Shown here piece after piece: positions 12,473 to 23,162 of a DNA stretch of 64,000 nucleotides; the stretch's first letter is position 1, and each line of letters begins with the position of its first letter. Source of the DNA: Mangifera indica (taxonomy: Eukaryota > Streptophyta > Magnoliopsida > Sapindales > Anacardiaceae); the NCBI RefSeq assembly GCF_011075055.1, contig NC_058144.1, positions 14,251,807-14,315,806 on the forward strand, in the 5' to 3' direction. The position numbers and the translations under genes were made by a program. Under the pieces are notes generated by a model that did not search any database, was not told the origin of the DNA, and saw only the letters and a program-made list of their open reading frames with translations.

Positions 12473-14799
12473 TGTAACAACCATAGGTATATCTTAAGGG
12501 TAAGATAGTCTTTTTGCGTGTGTTAGCATAAGTTGAGAAGTCAAAGTTTATATTTTGGGTGGCATATGACCGTGTGTGGAGGAGGTCACCCCCGTGTGTC
12601 CTTGCCATATAAGCTGAATAAGTTGATTCAGTGTCTAGTTAAAAATTTAAGTGACCCACACTTGTCTCCTCGACACATGCATGTGTTTGGAGCACAAAAT
12701 CAGTTTATAAAGGGTTCATTTTAGTGTTTTGGGGGGATCAACTCTATAAACCCCAGTGTACAAAAATCCTAAGAAAAGAGTGGTATTGAGAGTCTGATCA
12801 TCCATCTTCTTGGTAGTAGTTCCAATGACGTTCCTCGACAACCCGATTGTCAACAAACCTAGAGAGAAAGGGGGATTATTTATGCTTGGCAATTCTGCAG
12901 AAATAAGGTAAGTATGACCTGCCCTTGTGATCTAAGCTTATTTTGTTGTTGTTCGTTGATCAAACTTGACTCTTGTTATCAAAATATGCATGAATATGAT
13001 TGTGTGATTAGTTGTGTTAAGAAAGAATTAAAGTGAAAGAGATACTTGTGTGCCATGAATGTTATTGTTTGAATTATATGTATGAGATTGATGATGTCAT
13101 GGTGATTGTGCTTGAGTCTTGATATGCATGGGAATATATGATAGTTCTCTTGAATTCTTGACTGATGTTGTTGCTTGTTGATCCGGTCTTTTTGATTAGA
13201 AATTGCATTATTCAATTAGGAAAGAAAGAGCAATGGCATAAGAGAACCCTATATAAGTTGATTATTGTTTTAGATCTTGCATGATGTTATTTCCTAAATA
13301 AGAATACATCGTAGATGCTTGCGTGTGTCTCTAGTTGTAAAAGAAACCCATAGAAAGCAATTAAGGTGCATTTTTAGGGTTATTTCTGAATTTCAAAATC
13401 AATACATAGTCATGTAGTATGAGACATTCGATCGTGTGTGCAATCTCCAAACTTTGGGATAGATTTTCTTGGTGTTCCGACAACTGTCGGATATTACCAA
13501 CCAATTAGTGATCATCTAGAATGTGTAGACTTTCAGTACAAAGCTTTGTTATGGCTGATTAGAAAGTAAATTGACCAAACTACCTTTGCAAAGTAGTCTT
13601 GTTAGAGAATAATAAGGAAATAAATAATTAAATGATACACGGGGTGTGTAGAAGAGGATACACACCTGTGTGTCTGTAAATAAGGATACACAAGTGGATG
13701 ACATGGGAAAGTTAACCATGTGTGAATAGTAACTAGGCACACGACCATGTGTAAGCAACATACATGCTTGTGTACAGAGGATAGAAAAGGGATTTGACTA
13801 AGAACCTAGGCCAGAAAGAGAAGGGTTGTCCCGGGTGATAGACTAAGCCTTTAAGGTACGTAGTAGTACCTCATGTGCATATTAGTTAAAGTATATAGAG
13901 GCACAAGCCATTAGCTAGGTGGAGGCCAAAGAGATGTAAGTAGGCTAGACATTCTATGATCGTTACGAGGGGCATGTGAGTAGATATTCTCGATGTCGAA
14001 CCTACAGTAGGGTAATGCTCTCAATAGAGGCTGGTTAAAGTACAGTAAAGTTAGGGACTTAAGAGACAACTCACATAACCAAGGTGTCAAATCCTTATAT
14101 TTGATTCAAACTGATCGGTTTAGTATTTAGTTATAGTATAGCTTCCAGTTTTAGATGCTTTTATTGAGTTTAGTAATGTCACACTAGATAGAAATCTGGA
14201 AGAGTGGTTCCTTAGTGATCGGATAAGGACACAATTGACCTAAGAGTAAGATTTATAACCTAGTTAACCTTAAAAGTACAATATGAATGCTAGTTCAATA
14301 ATCAAGACCCATGATCATTTAGTAGAGAGTTTGATACCACTCTAGATGACAGAGTTTGGGGTCAAGGGCATTTTGGGGACTTTAGTGGTTATATATTAGT
14401 CAATGTCTCTTACTTAATGAGTGTTTTATCACTCATCCCTTTGCTTTCATAAGTGTAGGTACAAGTGATTATGACGGTTGGGGGACGAATGATGGTCACA
14501 GGGCATAGAGTAGTGACGACAAGTCTATCATTTACAATTTTACAATTTTAGCTTTATTTGATAGATTTAAACTATATTATATATGAGTTTTAGCTACATT
14601 TTATATTTTACAACCTTTGATGTTTTTCGACATTATTCATTTATCATAAAAGTATTTTAGTACCTTCCAACAGTTTTAATAAAGAAGTTTTATTCGGATA
14701 TTTATTATATTGTATGATTTCTATTAAATAATATGTTCAACTAGTCAATTTAGTAATATTTTCCTTCAGAGGACAATACTTTTGGAGAGGGGTGTTACA
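12473..14799 (+). mobile_element. Solo LTR of a Ty3/gypsy-type element (2327 bp)
   Basis: It begins TGTAACAACC, ends GGGGTGTTACA and carries no coding region. Flanking pentamers AATAA (12468-12472) and CATAA (14800-14804) agree at four of five positions, consistent with an aged 5-bp target duplication. Near the 3' end it carries the ATGAGTG...ATCACTCA stretch (about 14418-14435) and an ACAATACTTTTGGAGAGGGG tail shared with the other gypsy-type LTRs here. CACAC/GTGTG palindromic words cluster at 12565-12620 and 13640-13780. It sits at the 3' side of copia-1, next to the plastid matK fragment. Confidence 0.82.
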
Positions 14800-14814
14800 C
14801 ATAATGATACAAGT

Positions 14815-15290
14815 TTATTAATAGCAAAATATCATAATTTCCAATCGATTCATTCAATATTTCCTTTTTTTTATGACAACTTCTCATATTTAAATTATGT
14901 CTTAGATATTCTAATACCCAACCTTATTTGCTCAGAAATCTTGGTTCAAATCCTTCGCTGCTAAGTAAAAAATGGCTCTTCTTTACGTTTATTACGGTTC
15001 TTTCTACATGAGTATTTTAATTTGAATTGGAATAGTCTTAGTACTCCAAAGAAATCTATTTCCATTTTTTGAAAAAGTAATTCAAGATTTTTCTTGTTCC
15101 TATATAATTCTTATGCATATGAATATGAATCCATATTCTTTTTTCTTCGTAACCAATTTTCTCATTTATGATTAACATTTTCTAGAGTCCTTCTTGAGTG
15201 AATAGATTTCTATCGAAAAGTAAAACATCTTATCGAAGTCTTGGCTAATGATTTTGATTTTCAGGACATCTTATGCTTGTTCAAGGATAA
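14815..15290 (+). pseudogene. matK: Chloroplast matK fragment in nuclear DNA (NUPT)
   Basis: The plus strand reads [16 protein letters not shown], then [13 protein letters not shown] and EILVQILR, which match the middle of the plastid intron maturase MatK. After a damaged codon run the frame continues as LHxLRFFx[16 protein letters not shown], FLFLYNSxxYEYESxFFF, SRVLLE and QDILCLFKD, in the correct order. Nucleotide similarity to plastid matK is plain, for example ACTCCAAAGAAATCTATTTC and TTCAGGACATCTTATGCTTG. Roughly 160 of about 505 codons are present, with stops and frameshifts, so it is non-functional. It lies between a solo LTR and copia-1 pol, inside a retrotransposon rather than in a plastid context. 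Confidence 0.92.
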
Positions 15291-15359
15291 TATTTGTAAT
15301 TTTTTATGGCTATCTTTTTCTTTTATAGTATATTAATATATGTTTAGACAAATATCCTA

Positions 15360-17998
15360 AGAATAGTTAAGTCGTGATGAGGGGATTAGTGGATAACACC
15401 TGATCAAGAGAACTTCATGTGCATAATAGGTGACGTACTTTAGGATGCTCTTGATAACTATCCAATGTTTTTCATCTAAATCAGATTGATTTTTGCTATA
15501 AATGCTCAAAGTGTATGAGAATCCTTATACATAGTATGACATACATAATTGATCCTATAGTTAAGACATATAAAAAATCCTACTCATTTTATCTCTCTCA
15601 AATTGTGTACTTGGATACATATCTTTTGAAGGATATACACCCTGGGATATGGGTAGAAATCTTTTCTTGGATTCTTCTATATAAAATTTAGTAAATATCT
15701 TGTCTATATATGTGCTTTGACTTAAGCCTAGTAGTCTATGTTCTCTATCTCGATAAATTTTAATCCCAAGAATATAGATTGTTTCTCTTAAGTCTTTTAT
15801 GGAAAAACACTTGGATAACCAAATCTTTACCAATTGCAAGTTTGGTATGTCATTTCCAATAATCAAGATGTCACTGATATACAATACTAGAAATGCAATC
15901 ACACTCCTACTAACCTTCTTATACACACAAAGTTTATCTTCGTTTTTAATAAAACCTGAATCCACGAGCAACTTCATCAAAATGAATAATTTAGCATCTC
16001 GAAGCCTACTTAAGTTTATAAATGGACTTTTCCAGCTTGCATAACTTGTTTGCTTGTCTGACAAGAACAAAACCATTGGGTTATGCCATATAGATCCTCT
16101 ATAAGGTTTTATACTTATAGTACGTAGCTATAAAAAACATAATCCTAACAAAGTTAAACATGGTGACTAGCAAAAAAGGTTTCATTATAGTCAATATCAT
16201 ACTTCTGAGTGAAACCGTTAGCAACCAGTTGTACTTTATAGATGTGTACGTTACCTTCTATGTCAGTTTTTTTTTTTGAAGACCTGTTTGCACTTTACAA
16301 GTTTTACCCCTTCAAGTGCATCCGTTAGAGTCTATACTTGGTTCTGATACATGAAGTCTATCTCGGATTTCATGGCATCCAACCATTTATCAGAATTTAG
16401 ACTTGAAACAATCTCACCATAGATCTTAGGTTTACATAAGAGCTACATAAGTCTACATAGGTATTTCAAATGACTAATACATTATTATGCTAAGTTAAGA
16501 TAAAAACAAATCGTTTTGGCTAGTGACATACTTGTGTAGACCTATGTAGCTCTTAAATGTGTTGAGGTTGTTCCACTTAAAGTGGAGAAACTTTCTTATT
16601 ATGATCAACCATTTGTGATAACATATCATCTTGTCTAACATCTATGTACTTGTGGCTTAAGTACTTTATTGAGTTCCACCCTCCTCCCATTAGTTTTCCT
16701 AAGAATAAATTCCTTCTTAAGGAACAAGTTGGTGTGAGAAACAAAGACTTTTAATCCTCTAGGTGGTAAAAACAGTATCTTTTATTAACCTTTGAGTACG
16801 CCACAAAAATACATTTTCAAACTTAGCGTTCAGTTTGTTTGAATTCAATTTCTTGACATAAGTTTCATAATCCCAAATTCTTAAGTAATCTAGATTGGGC
16901 TTTTGAACAGTCCATAACTCATGTGAAATTTTATCTATAGATTTATATGGGACATAGTTTAGTGTATAGGCAATAGTTTTTAGGGCATGACCCCAGAAAG
17001 ACATGAGTGGATGGGTAAAACTTATCATGAACATGACCATTTCCATCAAGGTCTTATTTCTCCATTCTAATATACCCTTATATTATGGAGTACCGGGAGG
17101 AGTGAGTTGAAATACTATCCCATTTTCCTTCAAGTATTGTCTAAATTTAGCATTTAGGTATTTACCTCATCGATCACTTTAGAGGACTTCAATTTGTTTC
17201 TTAAGTTGCTTTTCTACTTCATTCTTGAATTTTTTTTGAATTTATTAAAGCATCAAATTCAAAGAATTCAGACTTGTGTTTCATAAAAAAACACATAACT
17301 AGACATAACCATATATATTGTTATGGGTTAACACACATCGTCATGTATAATACTAACAGTTCAGTTACCCTTTCATTGTGTTCAGTAAAAAGTGTTTTGG
17401 TTATCTTACCCAATAGGTATGATTCACATTGATCATATGACTGGAAGTCAAATGTTTGCAAAATTCTTTGTTCAAAAAGTTTTGATATACATTTTAGTCC
17501 TATGTGGCCTAGCCTGCAATGCCACAAATATGTGGTATTTAGATCATTTGATTTTAATTATTTATTATTTTGCACATTGAAAATTTCATTATTTCAGCTT
17601 ATTATTATAATACCACTGGCAATTAAAAATAAATATCCCCTTTTGTCTAAAACAAATACAGAAACTAAGTTTCTAAAAACAGAGGAAACATAATAACAAT
17701 TTCTTAATCTAAAACTAGCTCAGTAGGTAACCCAAGATAACAAATCCCCATAGCTAATGTAACAACACATGTTCCATTTCCAACACGAAGGTCAACCTCT
17801 CATTTGGCAAGTAATCTACTTTGTCATAGTCCTTGCATATCAAAACAAATATAAAAACCAGATCATGTGTCTATAACCCAGGATGAACAAAGAGAATAGT
17901 TTATCTCAATGATAAACATGCCTAAAGTTGGGGCTTTAGCTATCTTCTTTTTCTTATTCTCTAGAAAGACCTTGCAATATCTCATTTATTGACCTAAA
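15360..17998 (-). pseudogene. Ty1/copia polyprotein remnant (copia-1)
   Basis: Read from high to low coordinates, the domains keep copia order. Residues before the protease lie near 17940-17998. A protease region (about 17700-17930) is followed by the GAG-pre-integrase block (MWHCRLGHIGLKCISKLFEQ, 17321-17527), the integrase C-terminal part (FWGHALKTIAYTLNYVP, then LDYLRIWDYETYVKKL, 16759-17049) and reverse transcriptase (15561-16340; FLVLYISDILIIGND, FSIKDLRETIYILGIKIYRD). The YVDD signature reads YISD, stops are frequent and RNase H is reduced to traces (QSDLDEKHW near 15450), so it is inactive. The 3' side meets the matK insertion. The 5' side stops abruptly at 17998 against a gypsy LTR, so gag is missing. 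It is the same family as copia-3. Confidence 0.9.
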
Positions 17999-18946
17999 AG
18001 CTTAATTACTTTAAATTGAACAATCACCATCTTGCTAATCAAACTAAGTCAAAATAGGGATTTGACACCTTAGCCACGTGAGTAATACACTATGCAATCC
18101 ACTTTTTACACCACTATTGGATTATGGTCTATTTCGAGCCTATCACAACTTACCACACCTTATTGTGAATGATCAAATTCTACCATAAACCATTGGTCTT
18201 ATTACAAACTATGACCTATTATAAATGGTGTAAGGAGTATTTCACAGGTACCTCTTTGTGACAATCCTAAGACTTGTACCTCTAACTATGGCAGAGTCAT
18301 ACTAAGCATGAATGTTTTCTTAAGCTACCTAGCTATGAGCTCATAATGCTTTCACGTTTTCTCTGATACAACTTCAACTCTTAAAATAGTATCTTATTTT
18401 ATAAGTCTTGCTCTTACCCTTGGAGTTTTCAAGATTCAGTATTTATCCTTAAATTATTTGTATCGTATGACTAGCAGTCGTTCATAACCCACAAATAGTT
18501 TTTCCTTCTTTGTTCTCAACAAACAAACATTCCTAATCTAATGAACGAGCATTTGTTAGCCTACGATGCACGACCATTCCTTCTTATCTAAATCATTCCT
18601 ATGCCCTAAGAGTATTTGTCTTTTTATACTATGCACAACCATTCATTTCTGATAGTCGATCGTTTGTTACAAGATAAAGAACAAGTAGTGTTTATGCACG
18701 TTTTTCCACCCTCGTTCAGGAAATTATAAGCTATGAATAGGCTTTCAAAATCGCCTAAAGGGTTATTCACGACATGTAAAAGTTCTATTCTAGGTATGGC
18801 ACAACCATTTGTCCTAGAGAAATGGCCATTCATGATGTCTAAAAACCTAAAAAAAAAAAATAACTTGTATGCTATTATCCGTTCCCAAACAACTTACACA
18901 ACATTTTAACATGATAATTAAAAGCAAACATTACACTAAAATATGT
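17999..18946 (-). mobile_element. Gypsy element 3' LTR, first part (split by copia-2)
   Basis: This stretch aligns with 39052-40002 of the intact 5' LTR. Shared landmarks are AGACTAAGTCAAAAC(A/T)GGGATTTG, a TATTTCGAGC block, ACTTGTA(C/T)CTCTAACTATGG and the GAACGAGCATTTGTTAGCC / GAAAAGGCATTTATCAGCC pair. It breaks at 18946, where copia-2 begins, and resumes at 31352. About 600 bases at the start of this LTR (equivalent to 38441-39051) are missing at 17998. Confidence 0.82.
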
Positions 18947-20557
18947 TGTTAACGGAAATTAAATAATTTCAGGATCATAAAAAACATACTTAGATTTTTG
19001 ATATTCTTGTAGTTTGATGATGATTGGTGATCCACGCGTTCCAATTATCAATCCACAACACAATTTGCTTAATTATCTTTTTGTATTCTATGATAATTTT
19101 GCCAAGAAAGAATAGTAAAAGAGAGAGTGTAATTTTGAGATTTCTGAAAACCATCCATAAAAAGTTAGGTAACCTCTTAATTAATATGAGAAGCAGTTGG
19201 GAATTCAAACTTTGAAATCCTAATTGTAATTAACCTTTATAACTACCAAGGGTAGAATAGAGCAATTCATACTGGCAATTGTGTCATGTAACTTTACAAG
19301 CAACATGACTTGAGAGCTAATTAACTATACATCTATTAGGAATAATATAGTCACTTCAACCCAAATAAAATGATAAAGTGTTAGTCTCGCAACACCTTAG
19401 ACTTACTTGATAATACTAGCTCCCTTTAATCTTTCATTTATTATTATGTTATATTTCTATGTATCCATAATCAAGTCTAATCTCTCGTATGAGTGACATG
19501 ATCGACCGACCAATAGACACATATAATATATATAAGTTTTTCTCTTCTATTCGAAATTCTCAATTTAAACTTAGTTACTTTTCTACTCATGTTCTATAGA
19601 TCGAATCATCTGTGGCTATAAGTGCCAAGCTAAAATAGCAACACTACGAGTAAATATCAAATAATAACAAAAAGTCAAAGGGTATCAATATGAGGTAATC
19701 CTCATAAAATCTCACACAATGAAGGAGTCGAGATTCATCTTTCTACTACTTCAAATGGTTATCTTACTTGTGCACATATGGTATGAATCATATGCTACAA
19801 TGTGTATCTATTTAAAATGTCATTACCAACATTGTACAGATCTTAGTTTAGTTGTTGCACTCAACATTTAACCTGAGTTTTTAATCATCTCTCCAATCTT
19901 GCAAGTGTCGCTATATATTAAGAACTTACATTTGACATTCACAAGTTATTTGGATGTGGGGAATCTAAACTAGTCATTGTAAAAATTCATCTATTCATGA
20001 CCTCAACTTGATTAATTATCAAGGCAACATATCTAATAATAATTTGTTTCTTAAGCAACTCTTATCTTCTAAGTGCACTCTCTCAGCATTATCAATCTTA
20101 AGAAATATGTCTCATCTTTGCACGCTTCTCTCATCGTCAAAAATAATGCTTGTGTAAGTGAGTCAATCTTAAACTTTTATGACATTATCATCTTGTTGAG
20201 CTTTCAAAAAGAATGTGTACATTGATAAACACCAAGAATTCAAGCACGTGAATAATAAAATAAATTTGAATTCTTTGGTTTTTCTAACGTTATGTTACAA
20301 GTACAATATATACTCAACAATTCATCTATCATATTTTATGCAAACCAAAAGACTTAACATGTGAAGATATACATCCTTTGGAATCGGTTTGGTTAAAGGA
20401 TTAGCAACTATATTATGCATAGAAATATATTGTACAATTATTTCCTTCTTTAAAATGATGTCTTTAATAAAGTTATATCTAGTCTCGATATATTTAGTTC
20501 TATTATAGAATTTGAGATCTTTTGTGAAAGCTACCGTAACTTGATTATCACAATGTA

Positions 20558-23162
20558 TGTAACATCCCAAAACTATAATAAAACATATGACTTCAAAAGA
20601 CTTCAAAAATCCCTTAAATAAAGTCAAATCTTGAATACAAAGTTTTTCAAGTAAAAAAGCATGAAAAACAAAAATCTTTCAAACAAAACATACAATCAAA
20701 TAGTTACTAAACTAATTTTTTTTTTCCTTTTAGCCAATCTTCCTAGCTAACTTCTCTTATTCTTTATTCCCCAAAGCTAAACAGAAACTCATACTTTATG
20801 ACATCTTTACTCTGCAAAAATGTTAATGACGAGGGGTAAGCTGTCAACTCGGTAAGCAGAAGCTAAACGTTATATATGCATACTTAAACATTTAATTCAA
20901 ATATTAATAAAGAAAATCAAATAAAAGAAGGTCAAACAGAAAACCAAGTGCTTAGACATATAAAACCACAAATAAATAAATAAATAAATTATTTCAAAAC
21001 CTTTCAAACTACCAAACTTAAGTCAAAATTTATTTTAAACTCTTGTCACGTAGTGTCACTTGTACTCCCGGTGACCCGGCCAAAGTTTCAGAATCAAATG
21101 TCACCTGTAATCCCGGTGACCCGGTCAGAATCTCAGAAATGTGCACAACAGAACAGATAATCCAGCTGGACCAAACTTATAGTTTCAGAGTTCAGAGCAG
21201 ATATTCAGAGACTACGGACAATGAGTCAAAACCGTATATGTATAAACAAAATTTCAAATCATAAATGTACCGTAAATAATTTTATTGAATCAATGTCTAA
21301 GTAATTAAAATTTAAGTGGAACAAAAAGTATACGAAAATATTTTATAACTTACAAAAGTCATTTCATACAAACAGAATGAAATATCATTTATATAACTTA
21401 CAACCCATGTATGTGAACAAAACAATTATATATATAAATCAAAGAAACATATATATATATATATATTATATTAACAAAGCATTTGTAGAAATTCTTTGGG
21501 TTTGATAGAAAACGTTTATAAAAATATTATATAGCTTGCGAAAACCAAATTTTTCAGATTTGAGTATCATTTCCAAACATATAACATTTATATGCATACA
21601 AAAAGAATAGTTTCTACTTACCTCGACTACCAGCAAAAGTCTACACAAACCCTTATATGATCCAAGCTATCACGTACAACCTATTCGGATCCTAGTCAAA
21701 ACCAATGAATTCAAATTGTAATAATATTCTTAGTAATATCCTTAAATCCCGCTGAAAATCCTCAATTCCAAAACTAATTTTACAAATTCTAAGAGTGTCT
21801 AAGGTGAATAATCCTAGACTTAACTAACACATATTTATACTGTATAACATTTGTTCTATGAATTTTATAAATTTTTACACAAATTAAAACGTTACAAAAC
21901 TTTGCAGGGACAAAGAAGACATATAGATGGTTTACCCAAAAATTATTCAGCTAAAAAAAATAAATATAAACTTCTAAAAAAATTACTTCCGTCCACAACT
22001 CCTAATCACAACAACAGTTTTCAAGTTTGACAGTTCATGCTTCCAGCAATTTTATAAAATTCTATATAACTCGAAAATTCACGAAATTTTGCAAATATAA
22101 ACTTAACATATTGACGTTTTTATCAAAAAAATATGAACCTAAAAATATTTTAAAAGTCATGCAAAACGAAATTTTTATCACAAACCATTAACACTGTCAA
22201 AAATATTCTAGATTGAACATATACTCTTATAATAATTTTAGTAGATAACATAAAATTTACAAAATTTTGAAAACTTCTAGAATTAAACTATATATGCTAA
22301 TTTACTTATAAAAAAATTATTCGAGTCACAATCAATTCAAAAAGAAACTGAAAATTATATTTCTTTACTGGTCACAAATTCTGTCAAATAAATTTCAGGT
22401 TTAACACTCAATACTTTAACAATTTTAATAAATTATATTAAATAGATAAAATTATGAAAATTTTCAGAACATAACTAGACATATTAATTTATGTAAAAAA
22501 AATATTTAAATTGAAAACGATGAAAAAAAAAATATAAAAATAAATAAATCTTTTACAAAATTAAGATATCAACAAATTACTAAAAATTTGTATTATTATT
22601 ATTTTTTCTTTCTTTTCATAAAACGAAATTAATATATAAAATAAAAATAGAATTAAAGGTATATAATTTCCTTTTGTTTTTAGTAAATTTACAAACTAAT
22701 ATAAAACTATCATGAAACAAACAATTTACAATGCAAAATTGAGTCGAATCCTAAAAGAAACCCTAATCTTCAAGTCATGAAACACCTATATATCAAAATA
22801 ATAAAATATTGAGACATACCTTATTGAAATAAAACAACACTATTTCCTTGCTTTAGTCTCCTACTCACAATTCTTCTCTTCCTAAAATCATTACTCCAAA
22901 CCTTGCTCTTTGTTTTGAAAATAAGAAAATCCTCTCTCTCCCTTTATTAATAATGATTTTATTTTTCTTTAAAGATAAGTTTTTCAAAATAAGCCTACAT
23001 TTATCACAAATAAAATATCTCATCTCTTAATGGAAAAATTTAACTATTATCTAGATTTTACCTAATAAAATATTTTTAAAAATTAAACTCACCTTATCCC
23101 CTAAAATTTAAATTTATCCTATTTAAAATAATGATAATAATAATTAAAAGGTGAATATTACA
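20558..23162 (-). mobile_element. Solo LTR in copia-2 RNase H, 2605 bp, with 5-bp target duplication ATGTA
   Basis: The element begins TGTAACATCC and ends GAATATTACA on the plus strand. The pentamer ATGTA occurs immediately before (20553-20557) and after (23163-23167). Removing it brings together RNase H codons reading IHCDNQ. The GAGGGGTAAGCTGTCAACTCGGTAAG block near the start suggests a minus-oriented LTR. No coding region is present, so it is a solo LTR. One frame at 21043-21264 covers only an internal duplication. Confidence 0.92.
21046..21140 (+). repeat. Tandem duplication with CCCGGTGACCCGG cores in the solo LTR
   Basis: Two copies of a roughly 45-bp unit, each with GTCAC(T/C)TGTA followed by TCCCGGTGACCCGG, stand in an otherwise AT-rich LTR. 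The unit is GC-rich and offers CG, CHG and CHH methylation sites. Confidence 0.8.

Noticed and set aside
14930..14965. GGTTCAAATCC as a tRNA T-arm
   Set aside because: The stretch aligns with plastid matK coding sequence; no cloverleaf can be drawn around it.
15799..16044. 81-residue plus-strand frame
   Set aside because: Antisense shadow of the copia-1 reverse transcriptase.
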